Positions 40,849-50,009 are shown, counted from the stretch's first letter. The stretch is DNA of 64,000 nucleotides from Gluconacetobacter johannae (GCF_025994435.1 NZ_BAQK01000037.1:50782-114781), one strand, 5' to 3'. The notes: a model not told the origin generated them from the sequence alone. A program made the numbers and translations.

Positions 40849-41790
40849 CTAGGCCGGCCGGGCCGACGGCGCCAGACCCAGCATCAGGGCGATATTCTGG
40901 ATCGCCGCCCCCGACGCGCCCTTGCCCAGATTGTCCAGGCGCGCGGTCAGCACGGCCTGGCGCCGGGCGTCATTGGCATGCACGCGCAGTTCCATCCGGT
41001 CGGTCCCCGCCAATGTATCGGCGATCAGGCCCGGCCCGGCGTCCTCGACGCTGACCAGATCGGATTCGGCATAGAACGCCGCCAGAACCGCCCGCAGGTC
41101 GGCCCCGGTCACCGGGCCGGCCAGCATGTCCAGATGCAGCGGGATCGACACGATCATCCCCTGCGGGAAATGCCCCACCGACGGCACGAACACCGGGACC
41201 CGCGACAGGCCGGAATAGCGCGTGATCTCCGGGACATGCTTGTGTTCCAGGGTCAGCCCGTACAGGTCGAAGGCCGGGCCGCCGTCGCGTTCGTGCGCCT
41301 CGATCATCGTGCGGCCGCCGCCGCTATAACCGCTGACGGCGTTGATGGTGACCGGATGGTCGGGGGACATCATCCCCGCCAGGACCAGCGGCCGCAGCAA
41401 CCCGATGGCCCCGGTCGGATAGCACCCGGGGTTGGACACCCGGCGCGACGTCCGGATGGCGTCCGCCTGTCCCTGCCCCATTTCGGGAAAGCCGTAGACC
41501 CAGTCCGGGTCCACGCGAAAGGCCGTGCTGGCGTCCAGGATCCGGGGCGCCCGCCCGCCGGCCCGCGCGATGGACTCAACCATGCCGGCCGCGTCGCGCG
41601 AGGCGGCGTCCGGCAGGCACAGCACCACGATATCGACCGATTCCATCATGTCGCGGCGGGCCGACGGGTCCTTGCGATGTTCGGCGGCGATGGATCGGAC
41701 CGTCACCGGCAGGCCGCGCAGGCGCTCGCGAATCCCCAGGCCCGTCGTCCCGGCCTCGCCGTCAATGAAAACCGTCGCCTGTCCGTCCAT
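40849..41790 (-). CDS. argC: N-acetyl-gamma-glutamyl-phosphate reductase (short type)
   Basis: Arginine biosynthesis reductase of 313 residues, the shorter type 2 class. The N-terminal NADP-binding region starts VFIDGEAGTTGLGIRERLRG, the catalytic Cys lies in RVSNPGCYPTGAIGL near residue 121, and SGYSGGGRTMIEAHE plus GHFPQGMIVSIPLHL follow as in the family. ATG at 41790. It is a single gene upstream of tRNA-Leu and divergent from mazG. Confidence 0.95.
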   Translation of the reverse strand: MDGQATVFIDGEAGTTGLGIRERLRGLPVTVRSIAAEHRKDPSARRDMMESVDIVVLCLPDAASRDAAGMVESIARAGGRAPRILDASTAFRVDPDWVYGFPEMGQGQADAIRTSRRVSNPGCYPTGAIGLLRPLVLAGMMSPDHPVTINAVSGYSGGGRTMIEAHERDGGPAFDLYGLTLEHKHVPEITRYSGLSRVPVFVPSVGHFPQGMIVSIPLHLDMLAGPVTGADLRAVLAAFYAESDLVSVEDAGPGLIADTLAGTDRMELRVHANDARRQAVLTARLDNLGKGASGAAIQNIALMLGLAPSARPA

Positions 41791-41944
41791 GGGTCCGTCC
41801 GCCTCGCATGACCCGCCGTGCGGGATCGCGGCGGACTATAATCCCGTGGGCTGCGCGGAACCAAGGCATGGATGAACGCCATGACAGGACGGCCGGTTCG
41901 CCCTACCCTGCCGGCTCCCTTCTTCCAGACCGGAGCCCCCCGCG

Positions 41945-42730
41945 ATGTCCGATGCCGCCCAGGCGATTCAGCGTCTGATCGAAATCATGGCCCGCCTGCG
42001 CGACCCGAAGGACGGCTGCCCCTGGGACCAGGAGCAGGATTTCGCCTCGATCGCCCCCTACGCGATCGAGGAAGCCTACGAGGTCGCCGACACCATCGCG
42101 CGCCAGGACTGGGCCGCCCTGCCCGACGAGCTGGGCGATCTGCTGCTGCAGGTCGCTTATCACGCGCGCATGGCCGAGGAAGCGGGCTGGTTCGATTTCG
42201 CGACCGTGGCCACGATGATCGGCGACAAGATGATCCGCCGCCACCCGCATGTGTTCGGCGCCGCCCCCCTGCGTCCCGGCCAGTGGGAGGACGGCAAGGC
42301 GGAGGAGCGGCTGACCCGGCAGGAAAACGGCACGCTGGCCGGCATTCCCCTAGGCCTGCCGGCGCTGCTGCGTGCCCGCAAGCTGTCGGCCCGGGCCGCA
42401 CGGGTCGGGTTCGACTGGGCCACGGCGACGGAGGTCGCCGACAAGGTGGATGAGGAAATCGCGGAGCTGAAAGCCGAACTCGGCTCCGGCGACCGGGCGC
42501 GCATCGCCGATGAGCTGGGCGACGTGCTGTTCACCCTGGCGACGCTGGCGCGCAAGCTGGACCTCGACCCCGAAGACTGCCTGCGCCAGGCCAACGCCAA
42601 ATTCACCCGCCGCTTCACCGCCGTCGAGCAGGACCTGGCCACCCAGGGCCGCACCCTGCCGGACGCGACGCTGGCCGAGATGGAGGCCGGCTGGCAGGCG
42701 GTCAAGCGCCGCGAGCGCCAGATCCCCTGA
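41945..42730 (+). CDS. mazG: Nucleoside triphosphate pyrophosphohydrolase MazG
   Basis: Cytosolic enzyme of 261 residues that hydrolyses NTPs and dNTPs to monophosphate and pyrophosphate. Both MazG repeats are present: the first with CPWDQEQDFASIAPYAIEEA, then ELGDLLLQVAYHA; the second with KVDEEIAELKAELGSGDR, then IADELGDVLFTLATLARKL. The EEAYE/ELGD pairs are the metal-binding residues. The ATG at 41945 has GGAG nine nt upstream. The end-joining Ku gene follows after 96 nt. Confidence 0.95.
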   Translation: MSDAAQAIQRLIEIMARLRDPKDGCPWDQEQDFASIAPYAIEEAYEVADTIARQDWAALPDELGDLLLQVAYHARMAEEAGWFDFATVATMIGDKMIRRHPHVFGAAPLRPGQWEDGKAEERLTRQENGTLAGIPLGLPALLRARKLSARAARVGFDWATATEVADKVDEEIAELKAELGSGDRARIADELGDVLFTLATLARKLDLDPEDCLRQANAKFTRRFTAVEQDLATQGRTLPDATLAEMEAGWQAVKRRERQIP

Positions 42731-42826
42731 CACGATGCCCCCAGCCTGGTCCGGCAACCGTGGGGTCACGCGCACGTTTCCTGACGACGCAAGTCCGCCC
42801 CTTCCCCAAGGCGAGGGCCCCAGGCG

Positions 42827-43627
42827 ATGGCACAACGCCCCTTCTGGAAAGGCTATCTGAAGCTGTCGCTGGTCACCTGCCCGGTGGCCATGACGCCCGC
42901 GACGACGGAAAGCGGGAAGGTTCGCTTTCACACCATCAACCGGAAGACCGGACATCGGCTGCGAAGCCAGTATGTCGATGCCCAGACCGGCGCCCCCGTC
43001 GCGGATGACGCGCAGGTCATGGGCTATCCCCGGGGCGAGGACGGCTATGTGATGCTGGAGGACGACGAGCTGGACGCCGTCGCGCTGGACAGCACGCACA
43101 CCATCGACATCGAAACCTTCGTGCCGGCCGACAGCATCGGCTGGGTCTGGTACGATACCCCCCATTTCCTGATGCCCGACGACGAGATCGGGGAAGAAGC
43201 ATACAGGGTCATCCAGGCCGCCCTTGTGGCCACCGGCACGGTCGGGATTTCGCGCCTGGTCATGTATCGCCGGGAACGGGCGGTGCTGCTGGAAGCCCGG
43301 GGCAAGGGAATCGTGCTGTGGACGCTGCATTTCGGCGGCGAGGTCCGCGACGCCGCCGATTATTTCACCGAGGGCGACGCCGAGGGGCGGCACGATCCGG
43401 AAATGAAGCTGCTGAAGGAACTGATCGACCGGCAGAAGGCCCCCTGGACCCCGAAGATGGTCACCGACCCGGTGCAGGACCACCTGCTGGATATCATCGA
43501 AGCCCGGAAGAAAACCCGCCAGCGGCCGCGCAAACCACGGGCGGCAGGCCCGGCCCCGGGCCGGGTGGTCAACATCATGGACGCGCTGAAAGCCAGCCTG
43601 GAAGCCGAATCGGGGCGGCGGCGGTAG
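42827..43627 (+). CDS. ku1: Ku DNA-end-binding protein, copy 1
   Basis: Bacterial Ku homodimer subunit of 266 residues that encircles DNA ends for non-homologous end joining and recruits LigD. Family text: FWKGYLKLSLVTCPVAM at the N terminus, FHTINRKTGHRLRSQYVD, EDDELDAVALDSTHTIDIE and FLMPDDEIGEEAYRVI. A basic C-terminal tail (KKTRQRPRKPRA) may bind DNA or LigD. It is convergent with ligD, with 9 nt between stops. A second, divergent Ku is at 46114; the two are clearly different proteins. Confidence 0.95.
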   Translation: MAQRPFWKGYLKLSLVTCPVAMTPATTESGKVRFHTINRKTGHRLRSQYVDAQTGAPVADDAQVMGYPRGEDGYVMLEDDELDAVALDSTHTIDIETFVPADSIGWVWYDTPHFLMPDDEIGEEAYRVIQAALVATGTVGISRLVMYRRERAVLLEARGKGIVLWTLHFGGEVRDAADYFTEGDAEGRHDPEMKLLKELIDRQKAPWTPKMVTDPVQDHLLDIIEARKKTRQRPRKPRAAGPAPGRVVNIMDALKASLEAESGRRR

Positions 43628-43636
43628 AACGCGCCT

Positions 43637-46108
43637 CTATGCGACGTCATGCGGCGCGACCTCCAGCGGCCGGGCGGCCTTGCGGAATCCCTCCCACGGA
43701 TCGGCATCGAGGGCGGCCAGCCGCGCGGGGGCCGTGGCGAGGGTGAAATGCGCCGGCCCGACCTCCGGGCCCAGTTCATCCCACGCCAGCGGCATGGACA
43801 CCGGCGCGCCCGGCCGCGCGCGGGTCGAATAGGGTGCGACGGCCGTCGCGCCCCGCTGGTTACGCAGGTAATCGACCAGAATCCGCCCCTGCCGCCGGGC
43901 CTTGGTGATGGTCGCCACGTAGCAGTCGGGACTGTCGGACGCCATGGCCCGCGCCAGCCCCTGGGTGAAGGCCTTGACCGCGCGCCAGTCCGCGCCGGGC
44001 ACCAGGGGACTTGCGACATGCAGGCCCTTGCCGCCCGAAAGCTTGACGAAGGCCGACAGGCCGGCGGCCTCCAGCCGCTGCCGCACCTCGTGCGCCGCGT
44101 CGATCACGGCGGTCCAGGGCACGCCCTCGCCGGGGTCCAGATCCATCACGATCATGTCCGGCCGCTCCCAGTCCCGGCACGACGCTCCCCAGGGATGAAT
44201 CTCCAGCGTCGCGGCCTGCACCAGGCCCATCAATCCCTCGAAATCACGAATGCCGATCAGCTTTCCGCCCTCCGCGGCGGGGTCGTCCAGCGCCACCACG
44301 CCGGGGCCGGCTCCTTTCCAGAAATTCTTCTGAAAGAAGTGCTGGCCCGTCATGCCGTCGGGACAGCGCAGCAGCGCCAGGGGACGATCGACGATGAAGG
44401 GCGCGATGTAGCGCCAGACATCGGCGTAATAATCGGCCAGCCCTTCCTTGGTGACCCCTGCGTCCGGCCAGTACAGCCGGTCGGGATGGGTCAGGGTCAC
44501 GATACGGCGCTGCGGCGGCGTGGGGGCGGCCTGGGGTGTTTCGACCTCCCGGACGATCTGGGTGGCCGGCTTGTCGTCGCGCAGGCCACGGAAGGACGCA
44601 TGGCGCAGATGTCCGTCCGCCGTCCATGCCCGGAATTCGATTTCGGCCACCAGTTCGGGGCGCACATACCGTACGCCCCGCGCCTCGTCGGCCGTCAACG
44701 CGCCGGCGAACGGGCTGGCGCCCACCCCCATCGGGTCCAGCCGGCGGAACAGCTCCCGCGCCAGCGCGGCGCTGAAACCGGTGCCGACGCGCCCGACATG
44801 GCACAGGCCATCCCCATCATAGACCCCAAGCACGAGCGAGCCGATCGCCGTCTTCGAAACCGTGGAAGGCACATAGCCGCCGATCACGAATTCCTGCCGG
44901 GCGGAGCATTTCGACTTGACCCATTCCCTGCCCCGGCCCGACCGATACGGCGCATCCCGCAGCTTCGAGACGACCCCTTCCAGGCTCAGCCGGCAGGCAT
45001 GATGGAACACCAGGTCGCCCGCCTGGTCGAACTGGTCGCTGAAGCGTAGCGGGCCGTCCTGCGCCGGGACGAGAGTCCGCAGGATCTCCTTGCGCGCCGT
45101 CAGCGGCGCGCCCCGCAGATCCTGCCCGTTCCAATGCAGCAGATCGAACACATAGAAGACGAACCGGTCCGTCCGCCCGGAGGAAAGATCCGCCTGCAGG
45201 GCGGAAAAATCGGAGACGCCGTTCGCACTCTCCACCACCATCTCGCCGTCGATCAGCGCGTCATCCAGCGGCAGGGCCGACAGCCTGTCGATGACCTGGG
45301 GGCCGAATCGCGCCGTCCAGTCCAGGCCGCCGCGGGTCAGCAACCGGACCTGCCCCTCCGCGACCCGCGCCAGCAGACGATAGCCGTCGAACTTGATTTC
45401 ATGGATCCAGCGCCGGCCACCCGGCGGCCGGGGCGCCAGGGTCGCCAGTTCCGGTTCGACGAAGGCCGGCATCGGCGCGGGGACGGCGCCCTTGATCCGG
45501 TCGGGTCCGGCAGGCGTGCTTCGCCGGGGGACCGGGGGACGCCCCGCCGCGATATCGTCGAGGGACCGACCGGTCTTCACCGAGTCCGGCCGTTCGTCGA
45601 GAATGTCAGGGTCGGCCTCGGTGCGGGCGGCCGCGTCATCTCCCTTGATGAGCAGCCAGTTGTCCCGCTTCTCGCGCCCCCTGGCCGCCATTCGGACCAG
45701 ATGCCATCGCCCGTGCAGTTTTTCGCCCTGCAATTCGAAATCGAGATGCCCTTTCGCCAGGCCGGCGGCCACGTCATGCAGCGGGGTCCAGATGCCGCGA
45801 TCCCACAATTCGACCGTGCCGCCGCCGTACTGTCCCTTTGGAATCGTCCCTTCGAAATCGCCGTACTCCAGGGGATGGTCCTCGACATGCACGGCAAGGC
45901 GTTTCTCGCCGGGGACCAGGCTTGGGCCTTTCGTCACGGCCCAGCTTTTGAGCACGCCATCCACTTCCAGGCGGAAATCGTAATGCAGGCGTCGCGCCGC
46001 GTGCTTCTGCACGACAAAGAGATGGCCCGCCGCCGCCGCGGCCGCCCCCCTGGGCTCGGCCGTGATGCGGAAATCGCGCTTCTTGCGATAGGTCTGGAGC
46101 GTCGCCAT
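43637..46108 (-). CDS. ligD: Multifunctional DNA repair ligase LigD (PE-Lig-Pol)
   Basis: End-joining enzyme of 823 residues with three modules: 3'-phosphoesterase (about 1-170; QKHAARRLHYDFRLEVDG, GTIPKGQYGGGTV), ATP-dependent ligase (about 215-520; nucleotidyl Lys239 in IHEIKFDGYR) and polymerase/primase (about 545-820; DRLYWPDAGVTKEG, MDLDPGEG). This order is the Pseudomonas type, unlike the mycobacterial order. Start set at the ATG at 46108, 5 nt after the ku2 stop; a TTG at 46117 could also serve. It forms an operon with ku2. Confidence 0.95.
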   Translation of the reverse strand: MATLQTYRKKRDFRITAEPRGAAAAAAGHLFVVQKHAARRLHYDFRLEVDGVLKSWAVTKGPSLVPGEKRLAVHVEDHPLEYGDFEGTIPKGQYGGGTVELWDRGIWTPLHDVAAGLAKGHLDFELQGEKLHGRWHLVRMAARGREKRDNWLLIKGDDAAARTEADPDILDERPDSVKTGRSLDDIAAGRPPVPRRSTPAGPDRIKGAVPAPMPAFVEPELATLAPRPPGGRRWIHEIKFDGYRLLARVAEGQVRLLTRGGLDWTARFGPQVIDRLSALPLDDALIDGEMVVESANGVSDFSALQADLSSGRTDRFVFYVFDLLHWNGQDLRGAPLTARKEILRTLVPAQDGPLRFSDQFDQAGDLVFHHACRLSLEGVVSKLRDAPYRSGRGREWVKSKCSARQEFVIGGYVPSTVSKTAIGSLVLGVYDGDGLCHVGRVGTGFSAALARELFRRLDPMGVGASPFAGALTADEARGVRYVRPELVAEIEFRAWTADGHLRHASFRGLRDDKPATQIVREVETPQAAPTPPQRRIVTLTHPDRLYWPDAGVTKEGLADYYADVWRYIAPFIVDRPLALLRCPDGMTGQHFFQKNFWKGAGPGVVALDDPAAEGGKLIGIRDFEGLMGLVQAATLEIHPWGASCRDWERPDMIVMDLDPGEGVPWTAVIDAAHEVRQRLEAAGLSAFVKLSGGKGLHVASPLVPGADWRAVKAFTQGLARAMASDSPDCYVATITKARRQGRILVDYLRNQRGATAVAPYSTRARPGAPVSMPLAWDELGPEVGPAHFTLATAPARLAALDADPWEGFRKAARPLEVAPHDVA

Positions 46109-46113
46109 CGGGC

Positions 46114-46944
46114 TCAACCGGCCTTCCGGCGCGGGCCCGCCCGGCCGCCGGGTGGGCGGGTCGCCGGCCGCTTCTGGCCCGCGCTGGCCCGCAGGGCCGC
46201 CATCAGATCGACAACCGCGCCGCGCGCCGGCCGGGCCGGGGCCTCGATCTTGCGCCCTTCGCTCTTGGCCCGGACCAGCGCGGCCAGCGCGCCTTCATAG
46301 CGGTCCTCGAACGCCGCCGGATCGAAATGACCCATCCGGGTGTGGATGATATGCCGGGCGAGGTCGATCATCTCGCCCTTCAACCCCTCCGCCGGGATGT
46401 CCTGGAACGCCTCGTCCACCGAACGGATTTCGTAGTCGAAATGCAGGGTCGAGGCGATCAGCCCCGCCTTGCAGGGGCGGATCAGCAGCGTCCGGACGCG
46501 GCGAAACAGCACGCTTTGCGCCAGCGCCGCCATTTTCATGTCCCGCAACGCATCGCGGATCAGCGGATAGGCGCCTTCCTCGTCCGACGTCCCGGCGGCG
46601 AGATAATAGGACCGGTCGAGATAGATGTCGTCGATCTCGCGGCACGCGACGAACGCCGACACCGCGAGCGTCCTGTCGCTGTCGGGCACGGCGGCGGCGA
46701 TCTCGTCGGGTTCGAGCATCACATGCTCGCCGGGGCCGGTTTCGTACCCTTTCACCTGATCGTCCGGCGCGACCGGCTGGCCGGTCTCCTCGTCCACGAA
46801 GCGCCGCCGCACGCGATGGCCGGTGGCGCGGTTGAGGATATGCAGGGCAATACGCTCGGATTCCGAGACGGCGGTATAGAGCGCCACCGGGCAGACCAGT
46901 TCGCCGACCCGCAGCAGGCCCTTCCAGTTGGCGCGCGGCGTCAT
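46114..46944 (-). CDS. ku2: Ku DNA-end-binding protein, copy 2
   Basis: Second Ku protein, 276 residues, upstream of ligD in the same operon. Text: NWKGLLRVGELVCPVALYTA, then LHILNRATGHRVRRRFVDEE, DEIAAAVPDSDRTLAVSAFV and YYLAAGTSDEEGAYPLI. The long basic C terminus ends RPPGGRAGPRRKAG. It differs clearly from copy 1, so the pair may act as a heterodimer or serve different conditions; several rhizobia also carry multiple Ku genes. The ATG at 46944 overlaps the stop of a small secreted-protein gene by 4 nt. Confidence 0.95.
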   Translation of the reverse strand: MTPRANWKGLLRVGELVCPVALYTAVSESERIALHILNRATGHRVRRRFVDEETGQPVAPDDQVKGYETGPGEHVMLEPDEIAAAVPDSDRTLAVSAFVACREIDDIYLDRSYYLAAGTSDEEGAYPLIRDALRDMKMAALAQSVLFRRVRTLLIRPCKAGLIASTLHFDYEIRSVDEAFQDIPAEGLKGEMIDLARHIIHTRMGHFDPAAFEDRYEGALAALVRAKSEGRKIEAPARPARGAVVDLMAALRASAGQKRPATRPPGGRAGPRRKAG

Positions 46945-47276
46945 GGCCCGTCCCGCGACGGGGCCGGCGATGGCGGAAGGTTGCCGGAGCAGTGCCCCGA
47001 CCGGTCCTTCCGCGCGTCGGGGCAAACCGTCGGTTCCACCGGCTTCCGGTGTGGCGGCTGCTCTGGCCGGTGCGGCATCGGCGCGGGTTGGGCCTGGCGT
47101 CGCGAGGGCGGCAATGTGCGTTCCAGCGTGTCGGTGCCGGTCGCATGGGGGGCATCGGGCGGCGCGGTCCCACTGCCCGAGGGTTCCGTGCCCGACCCCT
47201 GGGCGCCGGCCGGGGACGACAGCAGCGCAAGCGCCAGGCAGAAAACAGAACCCGGCATCGTCATCATCAGACGCAT
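46941..47276 (-). CDS. Small exported proline-rich protein, unknown function
   Basis: Predicted protein of 111 residues with a convincing signal peptide (MPGSVFCLALALLSSPAGAQ after a short Met-rich start) and a Pro/Ser/His-rich, probably unfolded mature part with two cysteines (VCPDARKDRSGHCSG). No family recognised. Its stop overlaps the ku2 start as ATGA, so it would be made from the same transcript. An exported protein in a DNA-repair operon is odd; the reading frame could be fortuitous in this GC-rich DNA. Confidence 0.45.
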   Translation of the reverse strand: MRLMMTMPGSVFCLALALLSSPAGAQGSGTEPSGSGTAPPDAPHATGTDTLERTLPPSRRQAQPAPMPHRPEQPPHRKPVEPTVCPDARKDRSGHCSGNLPPSPAPSRDGP

Positions 47277-47289
47277 GGCTCGGCCCCCT

Positions 47290-47332
47290 CAGGGCGCTGC
47301 CCTGAAACCCGCCAAGGGCCACCGGCCCCTGG
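47290..47332. repeat. Tandem palindromic extragenic element
   Basis: Two adjacent hairpins: CAGGGC-GCT-GCCCTG (47290-47304) and CCAAGGGCC-ACC-GGCCCCTGG (47312-47332, one mismatch). The wording resembles small palindromes scattered between genes in acetic acid bacteria, as far as I recall. Only one copy is in this window, so repetitiveness is not shown here. Confidence 0.4.
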
Positions 47333-47360
47333 AAACCAATTCGTTATCCATGATCGGGGT

Positions 47361-47379
47361 CCGGGGCCTCAGGCCCCGG
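47361..47379 (-). terminator. Hairpin downstream of the inositol-phosphatase-family gene
   Basis: CCGGGGCC-TCA-GGCCCCGG forms a perfect 8-bp stem 75 nt beyond the stop of the minus-strand phosphatase gene, ahead of the small exported-protein gene. No U-tract. Confidence 0.45.
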
Positions 47380-47454
47380 TGGGTTCGGGCAAGGCCCGAC
47401 CTTGGAAATCCTGACGCCCGCCAGGGGGATTGGTTGCCCCGCCCAGGGGGAAAA

Positions 47455-48306
47455 TCATCGGCCGGAGGGCCGCTCCATCAGCAGGTCGTACAGATCCTGC
47501 CAACTGGCGCGATCCGGGGCATAGAGCAGCCCGCCTTCCCGGTCGGTCACACGATAGGGCGAGCCGTCGAAATGCGCGCAATAGCCCCCGGCCTCGCGAT
47601 GGATCAGCCACCCGGCCAGATGGTCCCAGGGCAGGGTTCGGTTGAACAGCAGGAAATGGCACTTGGCGTCCGCGACCATCAGATATTCATGCGCGGCGCA
47701 GCGAAAATCCCACGACCCCATCACCCGGGGCAGATTGTGCGCCACGGTGTCGCGAATCGCGGGGTTCAGATACCGCCACGACGCATTGCCGCACATCGCC
47801 TCGGCCGCCACGGGGGACGCCACGGACAGGGCGCGTTCGCTCCCGTCGGGGCCCACCATCCAGGCCCCCTCGCCCCGCACGGCCAGGGCCGCCACATCGC
47901 AGACCGGATCGAGGATCGCGGCGCCCGCGACCTCGCCCCGGATCACCGCCGACACCATCACCCCGAACAGGGGCACGCCGGCGGCATAATTGGCAGTGCC
48001 GTCGATCGGATCGATCACATAGGCCAGTTCGGCGTCGCCCAGCGCATCCAGCAGGTCGGGCCGGGCGCATGCGGCCTCCTCGCCGATCACCACGGCGCCG
48101 GGCGACAGGTGACGCAGGGCAGCGGCGATCTCGCGCTCGGCAGCCTCGTCGGCCTCGGTCACGACGTCCAGCGGGCTGCTCTTGCAGCGGATGCTTGTCG
48201 AATCGAGCCGCCGGAAGCGCGGCATGATCTGCCGGGACGCCGCGCCACGCATGACCTCCAGCACGGCGCGCATGCCATTGACCGAAACAGGGACCGTCAT
48301 CGTCAT
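47455..48306 (-). CDS. Inositol-monophosphatase-family phosphatase, possible HisN
   Basis: Magnesium-dependent phosphatase of 283 residues. Metal-site motifs: GEEAA (around residue 85), DPIDGTANYAAGVPLFGV and the C-terminal WDHLAGWLIHREAGG. The family includes inositol-1-phosphatase, histidinol-phosphatase (HisN) and PAP phosphatase (CysQ); the motifs do not decide between them. The ATG at 48306 (MTMTVPVSVN) is used; the frame continues upstream but without family match. It lies 29 nt after hflX on the same strand and may be part of that transcript. Confidence 0.88.
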   Translation of the reverse strand: MTMTVPVSVNGMRAVLEVMRGAASRQIMPRFRRLDSTSIRCKSSPLDVVTEADEAAEREIAAALRHLSPGAVVIGEEAACARPDLLDALGDAELAYVIDPIDGTANYAAGVPLFGVMVSAVIRGEVAGAAILDPVCDVAALAVRGEGAWMVGPDGSERALSVASPVAAEAMCGNASWRYLNPAIRDTVAHNLPRVMGSWDFRCAAHEYLMVADAKCHFLLFNRTLPWDHLAGWLIHREAGGYCAHFDGSPYRVTDREGGLLYAPDRASWQDLYDLLMERPSGR

Positions 48307-48335
48307 TCTCCGCCGGCTGTCACGCGCGGGCTGCC

Positions 48336-49622
48336 CTACCTGCCGCGCTCCGCAGTCTGAAGATCGAAGCGCGCCCGGTCGGCCGGCAGCAGCCGGGCGG
48401 TCACCTCGATCTCGGTCTCGCCGTCCCGGCGCTCGGTGATCTCGCCATGGGCATAGAGCCACGCCAGCAACGCCCCCTCGCCCACCGGCAGCGTATAATG
48501 CACCGTTTCCATGGCTTCGGTGAGGCGGGCGTCGATCGCCGACAGCAGCTCGGGCAGGCCCTCGCCGGTGATGGCGGAAATGACCACGCTGCCCTTGCGC
48601 GCATGCACGGCCTCGCGACCGCCGATCAGGTCGGCCTTGTTCTGGACCTCGATCACCCGCGACCGCCAGTCCTCCTCCAGCGTGCCGCTGCGGGCCATGC
48701 CTTCCAGGACGTCCTCGACATCGGTGCGCTGCGCCGTGCTGTCGGGATGCGAGATGTCGCGGACATGCAGGATGATGTCGGCCTCGGCCACTTCCTCGAG
48801 CGTCGCGCGGAAGGCGGCGACCAGCTCGGTCGGCAGGTCGCTGATGAATCCCACGGTGTCGGACAGGATGATCCGCCGCCCCGACGGCAGGCGGATGCCG
48901 CGCATCGTCGGGTCGAGCGTGGCGAACAACTGGTCCTGGGCAAAGACGGCGGCCCCGGTCAGGGCGTTGAACAGGGTGGATTTTCCGGCATTGGTATAGC
49001 CCACCAGGGCCACCACCGGAAACGGCACCCGCCGCCGGGCCGCGCGATGCAGCCCCCGGGTGCGCCGCACCTGCTCCAGTTCGCGCTTCAGGCGCACGAT
49101 GCGGTCGCCGATCATGCGGCGATCGGCCTCGATCTGCGTTTCGCCGGGGCCGCCGAGGAAGCCGAATCCGCCGCGCTGGCGTTCCAGATGCGTCCAGGTC
49201 CGGACCAGGCGGCTGCGCTGATATTCCAGATGCGCCAGTTCGACCTGAAGCGTGCCTTCCTTCGTCGCCGCGCGCTCGCCGAAAATATCCAGGATCAGGG
49301 CCGTCCGGTCGATGACCTTGCAGCCCAGCGCCCGTTCCAGGTTGCGCTGCTGCACCGGCGTCAGGCGCGAATCGATGATGACGACGGCGACACGGTCCTC
49401 CTGGACCGCCGCACGCAGCGAGTCGACCTGGCCGCTGCCCAGCAGCGTGGCCGGGCGACGTGCGCGCAACAGCAGGATCGCCTTGCGGACGATGACCAGG
49501 CCGATCGACGCGGCAAGGCCCACCGCCTCTTCCAGCCGGGCTTCGGCGGCACGGACTTCGTCCTGGCGGTCAGGCCGCTCCCACGGCAGGATGACCGCCG
49601 CCCGCGTCGCGGACTGCTCCAT
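48336..49622 (-). CDS. hflX: GTPase HflX
   Basis: Ribosome-associated GTPase of 428 residues that splits stalled 70S ribosomes, notably during heat stress. The HflX N-terminal domain has DSRLTPVQQRNLERALG and the glycine-rich linker GGFGFLGGPGETQIEADRR. The G domain has GYTNAGKSTLFNAL (G1), DTVGFISDLP (G3) and NKADL (G4). Start at the ATG at 49622; a longer frame from 49673 would overlap hfq. It lies 7 nt behind hfq, the usual hfq-hflX pair. Confidence 0.95.
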   Translation of the reverse strand: MEQSATRAAVILPWERPDRQDEVRAAEARLEEAVGLAASIGLVIVRKAILLLRARRPATLLGSGQVDSLRAAVQEDRVAVVIIDSRLTPVQQRNLERALGCKVIDRTALILDIFGERAATKEGTLQVELAHLEYQRSRLVRTWTHLERQRGGFGFLGGPGETQIEADRRMIGDRIVRLKRELEQVRRTRGLHRAARRRVPFPVVALVGYTNAGKSTLFNALTGAAVFAQDQLFATLDPTMRGIRLPSGRRIILSDTVGFISDLPTELVAAFRATLEEVAEADIILHVRDISHPDSTAQRTDVEDVLEGMARSGTLEEDWRSRVIEVQNKADLIGGREAVHARKGSVVISAITGEGLPELLSAIDARLTEAMETVHYTLPVGEGALLAWLYAHGEITERRDGETEIEVTARLLPADRARFDLQTAERGR

Positions 49623-49629
49623 GCGCGTC

Positions 49630-49926
49630 TCAGAGGATATCGGTGTCACCCGCCATGTCTTTTTCCGCCGCATCCACCGCCGCTTCCTCGCCGCGCGACG
49701 GTTCGAACAGGACCACCGGGGTCGCGGGCATCACGGTGCTGATCGCGTGCTTGTAGACAAGCTGCGTATGGCCGTCGCGGCGCAGCAGCACCGAGAAATT
49801 ATCGAACCAGGTGATGATACCCTGAAGCTTCACACCGTTCACCAGAAACACGGTGACCGGGGTCTTCGACCGTCGGACGTGGTTGAGGAAGACGTCCTGA
49901 ACATTCTGCGTTGGTTCTTTTGCCAC
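49630..49926 (-). CDS. hfq: RNA chaperone Hfq
   Basis: Hexameric Sm-like protein of 98 residues that pairs small RNAs with mRNAs. Sm1 reads NVQDVFLNHVRRSKTPVTVF, then LVNGVKLQGIITWFD; Sm2 has the RNA-binding YKHAIS. The acidic C-terminal tail (EEAAVDAAEKDMAGD) is short. The start is GTG at 49926, supported by TAAGG eight nt upstream. The position between ntrX and hflX is the standard alphaproteobacterial order. Confidence 0.97.
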   Translation of the reverse strand: MAKEPTQNVQDVFLNHVRRSKTPVTVFLVNGVKLQGIITWFDNFSVLLRRDGHTQLVYKHAISTVMPATPVVLFEPSRGEEAAVDAAEKDMAGDTDIL

Positions 49927-50009
49927 GGTGGGGCCTTACTTTTTTCTGTGGGCGGGTTCGGGCGCCGCAAGGCTCACCCCGTTCCAGGCCGTGCGTATTT
50001 GATGGGCAC

